A stretch of DNA of 64,000 nt from Heliopora coerulea (GCA_030142905.1 JASJOG010000043.1:432001-496000); one strand, 5' to 3'; shown: positions 43,701-54,892, counted from the stretch's first letter. The notes: generated by a model from the letters alone, not told the origin. Made by a program: numbers and translations.

Positions 43701-46700
43701 TCTCAGATGTTCATTCGTTTGTCAGACACTCCAAATCGTGCTGTCCTTTACGACTTGTATCCGTACATCTGGGATGTAAAAGAAGTTGTCCTTCTTCTCG
43801 ATTCGTTTATTAACTGGCTTGGTAAGTCTCTCTAAGCTGACGTTGGCTAACCCAATTTGAAGTCGAGGGAAATGTTTGCCACCTGTTGCGTCCTCAGGAG
43901 TTCTCTGGAAGTATTACACCATTTGTGAACAAGTTGTTTTCAAGAATTGTGCAGTTTACTGATAACTGCATATACCAGGGTTAAGTATTGTATTGAAAAA
44001 TTGTATTAAGTGGATGAACATTTATTTAAACACATGTTTCGTGGCAAAGGTGCAGAAATCCATATTAAATATCATAGCAGGCAGCAATGATGACAGCCTT
44101 TGAAATATTTCTTCATGATTACTCAATATATACGCTATACTGAGCTGCTGAAGTACGCTAGAAAACCTAGGGCTAATCATATACCTAAAGTAATACCTTT
44201 TTCTGTAGTTCACAAAAAGTATTTACGTTTCCCTTGTAGATTCGAAAACTCGAAAACGAAAAGAAAAGTCTTTCATTCCAGATGATCCAGAACCATGGGT
44301 TATTCGTGGTGGGATTTGTGGGGAAATGCAGGTTTGGTGACGCTGACCAATTTTGTGTGGTGTTAAACCCATGTGTGAGAGTGTGTTTGTGTGACAGGCA
44401 CACCAATTATTTGTCATTGTCATTGTTTCATGTTTTAAAACTTTTTAGCGGCTTCTTCCAAACCTAGAAGGTGGAAGTGACTTGTTTACGCAAGGAGCTC
44501 CCCAAGTCCCGACACCAAGTGTGTATACCATCAGGCCTTTCACATCTGGAGACAAGGTAGATAGTTTGAGAAACTTGATGCTTTCCATTTGTGTTGAAAG
44601 AATTTACCAATTCAAAGTAATTATTAATAAAGACAACCCTATAGCTCTAGGCTCAAATGTTTAGAAGGTTAATAGCTTAATAATTAATAAGTGAATATTT
44701 TATGAACAAAATTTTTTTGAATATTGCCTAAGCAAATTAGGTTGTTTCCAGGAACTGTGGCATTTATAACTTTTTTTTTCAATCCATGAACTCCATTAAA
44801 ATGGAAAGGGTTTACAAACATCTGCTAGCCTAGGTGGCATTTTTTTTCACAAAATAATCCATCTATTCGCTTAATCATCAAGTAAAAACCATGCTGATTT
44901 GTTTTAATCGAGCTCACTTAAATCGAGTTTTGATTCAAGCTTGAAAATGTTTGTCAGTTAACCACACTGTATATTCTGGATTTTGTTGACAATCTACCTG
45001 TATTAGTCGATTGAAGAGGTCAAGTTTCAATATGGTAACTGCTGCAAATTATATTCATCAATGAGGTGTGGTGGCACCTCTTTCACAACTCTGTATATTA
45101 CTATCCCCAAACTGAGGGGCAAGCCTTACGTACCTAGGGCACCTATCTTAATGGATAACTAAGACTTTGTTGATGGTTGGGACTGATGAGAGGTTTTGTT
45201 TCATAGCATGTGAGTTGAGTGTTTGGTAGGGGGCTTGGTCTTTGGTGTTTATCTTTGGTGGATTTTAGTTTTTTCTTATATTACAGGATGAACTTTATGA
45301 AATTTGTCTTTCAACTTGTGATGATGGACAAGATGGCCATGACCTCTTTCCAAATAAGCCTAACATGGCTGGAGATAGGTAAGACTGAAGCAAGGAAGTC
45401 AAGGTTTTGTCATGCCTCTTAAGAGAGGTACAAGCATGGCACTCCTTTGCCCAAAGCTGATTCCACTTTCCCTGATCTGATATTATCACATAACCTCCCC
45501 ATATTTATAAATTATGATCTGCTATATATTTTTTTCTCTTTTAAAAATGTGAAGTCATTATTCAATAAATGAACTAGAATTACTGTTTGGTGAGGAATGT
45601 AGACATGTTGGTTGATTGTGTCACATTCAAAAACAAGTGAATAAGTGCATCTCACTTCCATTATCAAAAGACAAGTGATTGCTAAATTCAGTTTGATCTT
45701 CTTTACAAATCTATAATCCAGCCAAAGTTTTCCTATTGCAGATGTTCTGTTTGGTACATGAAATATTTACTTTATTGTCATATACATTATACATACTTTC
45801 TTCAGGTTTATTGGTCCATATATCAGTATCTGTCCTGAGACAGTCTTTGTCATTGAAGATAAGTTTGGTTTGTGTGGTTATGGTGTGGCAGCTGCAGATG
45901 GACGACAGTTTTACAAGCAATACAAGGAAGAATGGTTACCCAAGGTAAGAACAATATCTCTCCATAATAAGTTAGTCAGTCAATCTTTAGTCAAGTAGAC
46001 CAGGTCCTGGTTATTTCTCCTGGTGTTTTTAATCAGGTGCAGATGGTGTGAATAGAGCTGTTTAATATATACTAGTGGGATTTCTGTATTCCCCACATGG
46101 GTTGCCAAATATTGGACTTGTGTTAAGTGCCATGGTGACTTTTCAGTTTTCACTGGAGACAAAATCATGTATAGGGAAGATGCTTGCAGGAATTAGTAAT
46201 TGCTTGAAGTTTGAAATGAATGAAGTGGATTTATAGGAAATTACAGGTACCAAAAGTTCTCTATTTTATGTAGCAAGAACCCCTTTCAAATTCTAATTTA
46301 TAGATCTATCAAGTTTTCGGTGGTGGCAACTTCTCCTACATTCAGTCGATCCAGTTGAAACCTCATACAATCACAGATTTCAATATGCTCTTTCCCACTA
46401 TTAAATTTATTTCTGAAGTTATACAAAAATTCTAAAAAGTCCCAATTAAGAGTTGTGCTAGACAAATAGGTAGGTTTGATAAACGCCCAATGCAATAAGT
46501 TGTTCATTTCACAAGGAATCAAGGGTGGGTCTTATACCTTTTGGGTTCCAATTTAAGGTACACTGTACAAGAGTTGAAAACCTGAAATCGTTGACATAAT
46601 CGGCTTTTCCTTCTTTTTTCTTAGATGTGTGCCAAATACAGTAAACCTGCAGGTGATCCCAGCGAGTTCTTGTACTCCGAGCAGATTGCCAACAGCTTTC

Positions 46701-47770
46701 ACAGTCCCTCCATCTTTCTCCCGGACGAACTTTATGACAAGTATCCTGCGCATGTCAGAATCGACCTTCTGTCTCGAGCTCATGTAAGGATGCACAATTT
46801 GTCCATCGATCGATTGTCTAGTTCGTTCGTTCATTCGTTCATCCACTAATTCGCTCATTGCTTCATTCCTTTCACCCATTCCATTCAGTCATTCTATTCA
46901 GTCATTCCATTCAGTCATTCCATTTAGTTACTCCGTTCATCCAAACATTTTAATTACAGTAAAAAAGATATTTAAATCTCCGGCCATTTTGAATACGGTC
47001 TGTACAAGAGGACGAAGACCCTGCATGTGGTTTTTATGTCGTGTAGACCTGCCAGAGCTCATTTCCAGCTTCATCAGTCTTCTACTTACTCTGGCTGGTG
47101 CTAGCCGATTTTACTTGTCAAAGGCAGACATCCTGCCGTGGAACGGTTGACGTGTTAAGCGATATTGATGGAAAGGAACCACTTCTTCTCTCATTTTAAG
47201 ACCTTGAGCGGTGTCTCGACCAGGGATTGGACCTCGGTCTCTCAGCTGGGCCGCTACATTTCAAAATATTCTGTTCGTGTTATCCTGAAGATGATTCTGA
47301 AATAGAGTCGAAACACTGTACAGCCCCACGGATATCGAGCGTCAAGTTGTCGCGAGAATCTCTTGTGTACTTAAATTAGATAAAACCAGCATACTGTTCC
47401 CAGTTGACTCAATAGGTCAACTGGTAGAGCAGTGGTCTGGAAACCCGAAGATGCGAGTTCAAGTCCCGCTCTGATCAACTCTTCTAGTTGATTTCAGCAG
47501 TTTAAGTCAATCCATGAAATATTCTGTTCATGTAGCTGACATACCTGATGATCTGTAAATGTTTCTGTTTTTTAGAGTCTCGGTATTGGAAAACGTTTGC
47601 TTGCTTGTATTCTCTCCGTGCTCAAGTCAGAAGGATGTCGTGGCGTTTACGCGGAGATAACTACGACCAACAGAGACGCCTTAGATTTTTACTCAAGGCT
47701 TGGCTTTGCCGATGTACCCTTGTTACAAAACAACCCTGAAGATCTGGTCATCCTCGGGAGGACCATCTAA
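34799..47770 (+). CDS. OGA: Protein O-GlcNAcase (OGA, GH84 plus GNAT-like domain), complete
   Basis: Exons: 34799-34904, 35014-35065, 35674-35771, 38384-38514, 38766-38937, 39241-39339, 40374-41216, 42212-42238, 42785-43044, 43647-43821, 44240-44331, 44449-44556, 45287-45378, 45806-45944, 46625-46783, 47576-47770. Phases agree, giving 915 aa (human 916). The enzyme removes O-GlcNAc from Ser/Thr of nuclear and cytosolic proteins. The GH84 domain opens with VEGFYGRPW (about 35-42). The catalytic Asp pair lies in LLYDDID (D143, D144), with [19 protein letters not shown] further on (from about 247). The exon at 40374-41216 also encodes an acidic Ser/Glu/Asp-rich linker. A stalk follows ([26 protein letters not shown]), then [14 protein letters not shown]. 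The C-terminal GNAT-like domain ends SLGIGKRLL, then [11 protein letters not shown] and LVILGRTI; in other animals this domain is a pseudo-acetyltransferase. A 27-nt exon (42212-42238) is supported by phase only. Confidence 0.96.
36060..36378 (+). mobile_element. MITE family A, copy 3 (OGA intron 3)
   Basis: It has the same ends (acaattagtagaaactta ... taatctaattgtta), the same gcattctgattggctatgctac block and the same ORF start ([20 protein letters not shown]) as copies 1 and 2. The 3' portion forms the gatagttgac/gtcaactatc hairpin. Confidence 0.82.
36465..36572. repeat. Foldback with arms of about 48 bp, OGA intron 3
   Basis: ttgagacacgttctctgact ... aagcttttgacta is followed, after a few bases, by its reverse complement tagtcaaaagctt ... 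agtcagagaatgtgtctcaa. The arms are nearly perfect, which suggests a recent event. No coding content. Confidence 0.85.
37065..38013 (+). mobile_element. Internally deleted hAT-family DNA transposon
   Basis: The termini are ccccggttttcaaacggtggg and, inverted, ...tgtgaaaaccgggg. They are flanked by a near-perfect 8-bp target duplication ((g/a)tctatac). The ORF from 37353 ([20 protein letters not shown]) has a BED-type zinc-finger-like CVVC...H...H segment and stops at 37649. Downstream, another frame (about 37683-37842) reads [20 protein letters not shown], the hAT C-terminal dimerisation type. The catalytic core between them is missing, so this is a non-autonomous derivative in OGA intron 3. 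Confidence 0.8.
39405..39537. repeat. Foldback with arms of about 45 bp, OGA intron 6
   Basis: ttgaaacagtgaaaacggcg ... tattttattt is mirrored by aaataaaatactttgatc ... gttttcactgtttcaa, around a loop of about 45 bp that contains ggtcaccagactgtgacc. Confidence 0.85.
39650..39745 (-). repeat. tRNA-derived SINE-like head, copy 1 (minus)
   Basis: On the minus strand the segment reads an A-box-like agcttcactagtagaacaac, then ctgtccgattacctaaagat and a B-box ctgttcaaatccc. The spacing is that of a tRNA, but acceptor pairing is poor. It resembles the plus-strand copy at 47403-47480. It lies in OGA intron 6. Confidence 0.55.
41285..41604. repeat. Compound (CCTT)n/(CTAC)n tetranucleotide array, OGA intron 7
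   Basis: cctccctc units pass into ctttctttc, then a long cctt run (about 41362-41443), then ctac/cctacccacc units. The array begins about 70 bp inside the intron, after the donor at 41217. It is stop-free in the plus strand, so the exon 7 reading frame appears to continue through it to 41707; the splice phases show that this is intron. Confidence 0.97.
42456..42614. repeat. Foldback element, OGA intron 8
   Basis: gataaaacatattccgaagaat ... aactcaagatatgagtcaat is mirrored by attgactcatatcttgag ... attcttcggaatatgtttta. A partial relative lies at 21540-21655. Confidence 0.8.
43070..43325. repeat. GGGAA-rich purine tract, OGA intron 9
   Basis: About 250 bp of strongly purine-biased plus strand (ggaaggggaggga-type units). 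Its long open frames are compositional artefacts. Confidence 0.85.
46800..46935. repeat. CATTC/TTCATTC-type degenerate tandem repeat, OGA intron 15
   Basis: Repeated cattcattccattcagt units begin shortly after the donor at 46784. Confidence 0.75.
47403..47480 (+). repeat. tRNA-derived SINE-like head, copy 2 (plus)
   Basis: taggtcaactggtagagc (A-box-like), ctggaaacccgaagatg and gcgagttcaagtcccgc (B box within a T-stem) are spaced as in a tRNA. Acceptor and anticodon stems are degenerate. The middle segment parallels the minus-strand copy at 39650-39745. Probably a tRNA-derived SINE, not a working tRNA. Confidence 0.55.
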
Positions 47771-49374
47771 AAGGAGTCGTCGATGAGGGGGAAATGGGGA
47801 TACCTGTGACAAACAATGGAGATTTCAAGACTTGAATGACCACTATATTTAAAAAAATTAGTTCTCATGGGGACTGATTGAACTTATTTGAATGAAAAAC
47901 TTAAATATACTACGGCATAACATGTCAAGATAGCTTGATGATTTTTTTTAAAATTTTATTTGGATGAGCTATTCAAAAGAATGTTTTCAACACGAGTGAG
48001 CTTAAATTGCCTAACGTTCCGAACGAATTTGTGGTCACTGTTGTAATGTTTTACCTTGTCAACAGAAACATCGACGTCAACATTTCTCTTAGGATGTGAA
48101 AGATCCATCAAAGGTAGAGTGTTCTTCCTACGTCCAAAAGCCTACAAGCGTGATAAAAAATGAAACAAGGCAGAGCCCTTTTTGCGAGGTGTTTGTATTG
48201 ACAGAGGATGAAACACTTTATGAAGCGTACTTCATCCAGCTTTTCTCAAACCTGTACTTTAAGAGAAAGCACGACTTGAAAGTTGTCTTATGGTTTAGGG
48301 TTCTCATCACATCTTTCATCTAGCCAGTGTTCAATCAACCTCAAAACACTCCAGCACCCCACCACTAACCCAGCCTGTATTCAATCTCGTTATCCGAGCA
48401 CTCTGCCTCCCCCCTCCCCCCGCCAAAAAAGGCGAATTTAATGCAACATTTGAGGTGTATGTAAATGATTTTGTCATACATCTGATGATGGTCAGAGTAC
48501 ACTCGGCCTGTCTCATATCACGGGCAAATGAAAGCCGTTTTCCACCAGACAAAGTATAGGGTTGCACACATTAAACGCGTGAAGCCACGCCGTAACGCGT
48601 GGAATTTGCGCGACATTATTTCAATGTTATCGTTTACACACTGAAAGCGTTCCAGTTGCAACGTTGGCGCGACGCGTTCAGTGTGAAAGACAGCGTTAAA
48701 TCAATATGGAGCTAATTTTCAAGAGTTACTGCGTTACGCGTCCAATGTGTACGAAGCTGTTATCGTACAAACCAATCTTTATTGATTTCTCAGTTCCTGC
48801 CGAAAGAAAAAGTCGGTTCGCGTGAAAAAATTTGTGTAGCGGAAAAAATTCTTTAGAAATATCTGGCAAGAAGTTCGTGTACTCGGTTGTAAGTTCAGTA
48901 AACGTGATTGTAATGAAAGATAGTGTCAAAACGCTCTAGATTACATCGCAGAACATGTAAATCATAAAATTTTTGGGGCAAACCTTCGCGTTAACTCACA
49001 TGTAGCGTTAACTGTAGACATGACAGGGGTTTGTGTCATCAAATACTTCACGGTGGGTTTGTAAATGACCTTAGAGAATTTATAGGATTCGGCCTCACAT
49101 GTCTTAGTTTACTCCGCGTATTTTTTTGCTTCAAATGCTAATTGACATTGCAGAGCAGCTGTGTAAAAGTGAACCATACTGATAGTATTCATAGTAGCTG
49201 CTAGTTTAAATATTCTTTTTTATGTGCATCTTAAAAACAATATCTTAAACTGCCACTATTGCGAATAAGGTCTGTTAATTATAGCAAATTACGCTATCAT
49301 GGGTATGTTCCATTATCGGTTCATCGAGAAGAAAGTTTGCTTAATCTTTTCCTCTGTCCAAACGTTTTGCAGGC
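47771..49374. other. Intergenic region between OGA and the GPCR 3' ends
   Basis: Both flanking genes end towards this 1.6-kb interval. It holds the MITE at 48562-48753 and a minus-strand AATAAA (tttatt at about 48778) as a candidate GPCR polyadenylation signal. No further gene was recognised. Confidence 0.5.
48562..48753. mobile_element. MITE with (A)CACATT..ACGCGT terminal inverted repeats
   Basis: The left end ttgcacacattaaacgcgtg matches the inverted right end cgcgtccaatgtgtacg over about 17 positions. The short body repeats cgcgttcagtgtgaaa-like motifs. No ORF; it is a non-autonomous element in intergenic DNA. Confidence 0.6.
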
Positions 49375-50466
49375 TCACACAGCACTTACGAACCATACTG
49401 CTTCATTCACGTTCAGTTCATTGAAATGTGTTCGACTTGTTTGAGGAAAGGTTCGCAGGCTCGAGCGCCAATCCAAGGAATCTCGAAAGCGAGATCTCCA
49501 TCGGCGATGTCCTTTCGCTGTCACTTGTCCGTTCTTGAAGCAGCGTATACCTTCCCAGAAGCCTTTACGAAACTGACGATTAACCAGGCCGTAGATGATG
49601 GGGCTACAAGCAGTGTTAAAGATCGTTATCCAAGTCAAAATGGCGTCCACGCTGCGAGGGATGTCGCCCTCGACGGCTTCAAAGACCAGATTTACTCCAA
49701 AATAAGGTACCCAAGATGCGACGAAGATAATGAATAGCGTCCAGATTAATTTGGTGATCTGGTAATCCTTGAAAATGGATTTGCTGAAATTCGCGCGATG
49801 CGATGTCGGGCACAGTGGTGCTGTTGCGGCGAATGTGTACAGTTTGAGAAGTCTTTGGTGGGATTTTATATGCTTGTAGATCTTGTAATAGACAGCAATG
49901 ATAGAAAAGCTGGGAAGAAGGAAAACCATGATGGCTATGAAGCTAGTATAAGATATTGAGTGTTTCCACATGGAGACGCACATCATTTTACCTTGGCAGA
50001 AATGGTAGCGTGACCAACCAAAGAGCGGCGGAGAAGACAACGCAAAAGAGAAAAACCACGACAGAGCAATCATGAAGAGGGTGCGTTGTTTGCTGAAAAT
50101 GGCCTGGAATCTAGTCGGATGGAGGATGCACCAGTATCGACTTATGCAGAGCAGAACCAGGGAGAACATTGACTCAAACAAACACACCGAGTTTGTCAAG
50201 CCGTTGACCAGGCAGTAAGCTTGCCCCAGTGCCCAACGGTCAAGGGCAAGGCTTATCAAGGTAACTGGGATATTGAGCAAGCAATGAGCAATGGCCGTCG
50301 CAGCCATGTTGATAATAATGTGATTGGTAACAGTACGTAAGGATGGATTCTTTCGAAACGTGTGACAGACTGTTGCATTGCCACATAATCCAGCCAGTAA
50401 CACGGCAAGCAACAGGGTAAAAAGCGCGATTCGAAAGTCTCGGTCATTGTCGGTAAAGGTTGACAT
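49375..50466 (-). CDS. Class A (rhodopsin-like) GPCR, intronless, orphan
   Basis: A single-exon 363-aa frame with seven hydrophobic segments at about 12-36, 47-72, 85-115, 128-150, 170-196, 238-262 and 274-297. Landmarks are TM1 GN (N30), C85 at the start of TM3, loop 2 cysteines C157 and C163, SSPPLFGWSRY at the end of TM4 (melatonin/opsin-type), a TM6 SWVPYF in place of CWxPY, and IFNTACSPIIYGLVNRQF in TM7. The DRY motif is SRY (109-111), NPxxY is SPIIY, and TM2 lacks the usual Asp. The opsin retinal-lysine position is Ile (282), so it is not an opsin. It fits the large cnidarian expansion of melatonin-receptor/opsin-like orphan receptors; the ligand is unknown. It is flanked by, but unrelated to, OGA. 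Confidence 0.9.
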   Translation of the reverse strand: MSTFTDNDRDFRIALFTLLLAVLLAGLCGNATVCHTFRKNPSLRTVTNHIIINMAATAIAHCLLNIPVTLISLALDRWALGQAYCLVNGLTNSVCLFESMFSLVLLCISRYWCILHPTRFQAIFSKQRTLFMIALSWFFSFALSSPPLFGWSRYHFCQGKMMCVSMWKHSISYTSFIAIMVFLLPSFSIIAVYYKIYKHIKSHQRLLKLYTFAATAPLCPTSHRANFSKSIFKDYQITKLIWTLFIIFVASWVPYFGVNLVFEAVEGDIPRSVDAILTWITIFNTACSPIIYGLVNRQFRKGFWEGIRCFKNGQVTAKGHRRWRSRFRDSLDWRSSLRTFPQTSRTHFNELNVNEAVWFVSAV

Positions 50467-53400
50467 GTGTGCAATACTTATCGGCCTTTTTTACTGCTGT
50501 GACTGAAACAGCCTCCGCAAATACTCATAATTTGTTTGCTCCCTTTATTCTTTTTGATATCTGCTGAGACCAAGCTGGCATTACCTGTAAAACCATTAAA
50601 AAAAACTCAGTGGCCTTAATATTAACTGATGTCAAAGACTTTGCTCAAAGAGAAAGTGGTAGCGGTTGACATAGTGCGACTCAAGCATATTTCTGTCTCT
50701 GCATGAACGTACTCATGAAGACAGAAAAATTGATAATGCTTAATGCTTTGTAATGTATTCAGTTTAATAAATCATCCCAATATAAACAACCAAATGAACC
50801 CAAAAAGAAGATGAAGTAAAAACACACTGACCAGCCCGTTTTCTTGTTCTTCTACAATTTAGAACACAACTCAATATCCGTTTTCTTTTTTGCCGTGACC
50901 TACAAACCGATGCACTCCCTACACAATTCCAGACCTTCAATATCAGCCTTTCCTCGAGAAGCAATTTGCTTAGTACTGCGGCTCTCTCAAACTCTTTCTC
51001 ATTGGCTCTCTAGCCGAGAGGATCACTTTGAGCGCAGCTGTCTTCCAAACAATTAGGGAGCATCTTTTGCTGTCGTTTTTGTCCTTGATACTTACCCACA
51101 TTAATGATTATCGCGTCTAAACCGAGATAACGTCCAAATTATATTTTTGTAGGCTTGTTTACAGACCTTGCGACTCTGTGAAAGCCGCATCTGCGAGCTA
51201 CAGTTTTACCAAATCGAAATACTTGGCTGCTTGAAACAGATCGAACGTATTCCTATTCTTGACACAGCTGTTACACCGTAAATCGATGCTGTCAAGATCG
51301 TGCTGCCGTTGGCGATTGCCAACAACGCGAAACAGTTCATTTAAATAAATGTTGTTTCCCATGTACTAAAGTGAAACGACGTTTTTCGCAGCCAATTTCA
51401 GATTAATAGCATTAGAATTGGGGGTAGAGAGTGGTAAAAGTTAGAAACAAATTTGTGACTACACGTGAGTGATCTTTGTAATTTAGTTCTTGAAAGAAAA
51501 TAGCTCGTGGAAAAAAACATGGAAACATCTGCCACTGAAAGTGATTATTCCGCGCGCAAAAGTAAGTTTTTTTTCTCTTGGATTTCGAAAAGAAAAAAAA
51601 ATAGAATAAAGCAAATGAGTCTATTTAGTCAGTGGTCTGCCTGTAAATACTTTTGCCAACTGTGCTTGCAATATAACAAGCGAAAGATGAAGCATGGCTG
51701 ATAAAACAAGATGTATAAAACATGTCGAGTTTCGCTTGTTGTTTGATCGTAGCTACCTACGCTGCTCACGTTTTTATCTCTGATTACTCAATAATCTGTT
51801 TGCATTTTTAACGAGCGTTTACCGCATCAAACTGCACTGTTGAGTTTAGTTTGCATATACGATGGATTGACTTTTCATCAGAAAAGTGAAATAGCAATTA
51901 TTTTGCTGTTCTCACAGATGGATTCGCGTAGACTAGTCCCTCTTATTTAGGTATATTAAAAGTAAAAACTTGTGAAAAGTCAGTCTTACTGGGGCAGCTC
52001 AGAACGCACTTTCTCCCTTGGGAAGTATTAAGGTTTTTCTTCCATGAACTCTTGTCAATTAAAAGATTAAAAATGGAAACCCTATTATAGCTTCCTCTGT
52101 CGGCTTCTCTTGAGATTCTATCTTCTCGTTAGATCTTGTTAACAAAGCTGAATTTTTTTTCAGTCAATTACTAGCCAGTCTGGAGACGGGGAGCTGAATG
52201 AGAACATATAAGCAAATTAACGGCAGTATTTGTACGATTTTTGCAAGTTTTATAGGCACTCCTTCAATTGCGATGGCGTTTTTCAAAGTAAATATACAGG
52301 AACATCGAAAATAAGGACGTATAAGGAAACGTTTGAGTCTTGCTCAGTTCTGTCTATTTTTTTGTTCATTTTTCCTTTTTTTTTACTTTATTGTTGTTTT
52401 CGATGGGTTTTGTTCTTTTGTATCGTTGTTAAGGAGCATTAATTGCAAGGCTCGTTAATCTCTTCGTTGAAGGGAATATTTCCACGCCGGGAATAGCACC
52501 TTCTTCTACTTTTCAAGCAAAAATTTTGCTGGTTACGATAAGATCGAGAGAAATCCACATTTGGTCTTTTTAAAGGACTAAAGTCTTTTATCAGGCCTAA
52601 ATCGAAAGGTCCCAGCACAAGATGTATAATCAACCAGTTCAACTTACGCTTGTCATGTTCTCAGAAAAGGTTCGGTAACAGCACAATGTTTTCGTGAAAC
52701 TAAATTCAAGGCGTTTGCGAACTATTGTACTGCGTAACAAAGTCCGATTCGTGAAACAATCACCTTTTTTTCTGTTGCAATTTCACGGAGAAGTTCAGCA
52801 GCTGTCCGCGTCTTGCACAGGAAACTGTCGATATTTTGCGTTGTGTAACACATTTCGCGAAACTTGTTGCGCTCAGCAATTCGTAGAATATATTTATATA
52901 ACATAGTTTTAGTTATACCTCTGGCTAGAAACCAACTAAAGTAAGAACGTTAATGGTTCAATGATTTCGACTTGACAGTTATATCCTATGAACCCATCTT
53001 GAAACTCAGTACCACGCAATGGCAGTAGCGTTGCAGTTTCAAGTTATCAAGGTGCCGCTCAGTTGTGCAAACGTCTTTATCTTCAAATTTTCAGGAACAA
53101 ATTTCGGCATTCGTTTACGTTGGCCATATAGTTGTCCAGACAACACCAGGAGATAACACTGTTCACAAAAGGGTAAAAAATATTTAGTGGGGTTGAAGGT
53201 AAGCGAACATCGTCTAAAATCTCAAGTTTCCTCCACAAAATTGGCAATAATGGGTACTCATGCCGTTATTACCAATAACATTACGGTCAGTGGGACGGAA
53301 AACGTCCTAGTGCCAGTATTTTATCCACAGCGCGGTGTAATTACGGTCTAACTAGCCCAGGAGAGCGGCGCCTGGCTGATTACTCGCTTATGACTGAAAT

Positions 53401-53947
53401 TAAGGTTCTATAGGGTTCTATACCACTTCCAGTTTTATTTATGGTCTCTGCGATATATTATAACAAATATAACTTTGAAGTTATATTTGAAGTTATGATT
53501 CTGATGCAGCCTGGGTCCCAATTATATGTCCCATAAGAACCATCAAATCATATACTGTATTTTATAATTACTATGAAAATTCACATCAGTTGCAACACAA
53601 TCATCATGCTTTTTTCATGTTGACTGAAAAGCGTTGAATTGAGATAATAGTTACCGTTACATGTGCATTATGCAAGTATGATGTGTTAAGAACTTTTTTA
53701 GACTCATTGACAGGGATATTACCAGAGCTCCTGATCAGGTTTAATAACAGAAAACGGATCAATGTTGAGGAAAACGTTTCGTTTTCACAAGCACTGGTCA
53801 AAATGAAAAATACCCATTGACCAAAATATCTCTCTATGAAATATTGTTAAAGGTTAAATGGGACGAGGGATAAGGAGGAACCTTTAGGGATCACTAGAAC
53901 AGGCATACGACATTGGGCCCGATGTAAACACGGGCATAGCAGATGTG
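50467..53947. other. Gene-poor intergenic stretch
   Basis: About 3.5 kb between the GPCR start and the ORF at 53948. Only short ORFs without domain character were seen. A small local duplication (aactttgaagttatatttgaagttat) lies at about 53470-53496. The proximal part must include the GPCR promoter. Confidence 0.5.
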
Positions 53948-54271
53948 ATGGCGACGTTTTCAAATTGGTTTGGAGAAGATTTATACTTACAATACAAAGA
54001 AAGACTATTTTACGAAGAGAGTCCTCTTCTTTACTACGGCTATCGTCTGATTTCAGGACTCACTGTAGCAGCTCTTGCCGTGCTGACAAACGTTATTCTT
54101 CATTATGTTTTAAAATTGGTGCGGCGATTGATGAATCCCTGGTCTCATATCGACCAAGTACAACTAGGAATGGATCTTGTGTTTGGGGTATACCATATAC
54201 TGGCGACGGCTATCACTGCCTATGTTTCCGAAAGAAAGATAAGTTATATTTGCGAGTGGGTACGAAGCTGA
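53948..54271 (+). CDS. Unrecognised small ORF with two membrane segments
   Basis: ATG at 53948 opens a 107-codon frame (MATFSNWFGEDLYLQYKERL...). One hydrophobic stretch lies at about 36-58 (ISGLTVAALAVLTNVILHYV) and another around 76-95 (LGMDLVFGVYHILATAITAY). The balanced composition looks like real protein, not repeat. It could be a one-exon gene or, through a donor such as ttgggg|gtatac at about 54187, the first exon of a longer gene that includes 54471-54797. I recognise no family. A second frame overlaps it on the same strand, so the call is tentative. Confidence 0.4.
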   Translation: MATFSNWFGEDLYLQYKERLFYEESPLLYYGYRLISGLTVAALAVLTNVILHYVLKLVRRLMNPWSHIDQVQLGMDLVFGVYHILATAITAYVSERKISYICEWVRS

Positions 54272-54360
54272 TCTACCAGACGAAAAGCTGGCTAAAGGTT
54301 CATCGTCACAAGATACTATAAAATTGTGCTTGCCTAACACTTATCCTCATAGTTTGCAGG

Positions 54361-54797
54361 TCCATGTACCAGCCGACGACAGCCGTTGGGCGTAGTTCGC
54401 GTTACCAAGAGAGCTTATACACTACTATTGTAAGCATTTATTTTCTTCACGTCGTAATAAATATCAGAAAAAAAGATGCACTCTAAATGTTGAGCTCATA
54501 AATGGACAAGATGTTAAAATCCAAGAGAACTGTTTGGATGTAATCTTAGCGATGCTTTACTTAGGTAATTTAAAGTTGTGGAAAAGAATAGAATTTAGCA
54601 GATTAAAACTTGATGTGAGCAATTGGCTTAAAAAGAAATTAAGTGTAAAAAAGTTGCTTGGAAATGTATTTATAATGTCCAAAATAAGTGCACAGGCAGA
54701 AGTGGTTATCAGGTACTCTGAATCACCCAAAACCTTTTTGCCTGTGCATATGCTAACAATGATTGAACAGCCCAACACTGAAGGAGAGAGCATGTGA
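54361..54797 (+). CDS. Possible exons of an unrecognised gene
   Basis: A segment at about 54361-54432 (SMYQPTTAVGRSSRYQESLY in one frame) ends at a donor (gtaagc). It would join in phase to an acceptor at 54470 opening a frame to the stop at 54797: CTLNVELINGQDVKIQENCL, then VILAMLYLGNLKLWKRIEF, and an ending of TEGESM. The second segment is charged and helix-prone and looks protein-like. The link to the ORF at 53948 could not be made in phase with an obvious donor. No domain was recognised. Confidence 0.35.
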
Positions 54798-54892
54798 GAG
54801 TTGGAGCATACAAATGTGCACACTTTCTGACTTATTCCCAGCACATTGATATAAATTCTTGAGATAACAGCACTCTCCTTCCAAATGGGATG

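Noticed and set aside
46553..46879. 108-aa minus-strand ORF
   Set aside because: Antisense to OGA exon 15 and the adjacent CATTC repeat.
49426..49737. 103-aa plus-strand ORF
   Set aside because: It lies antisense inside the GPCR coding sequence.
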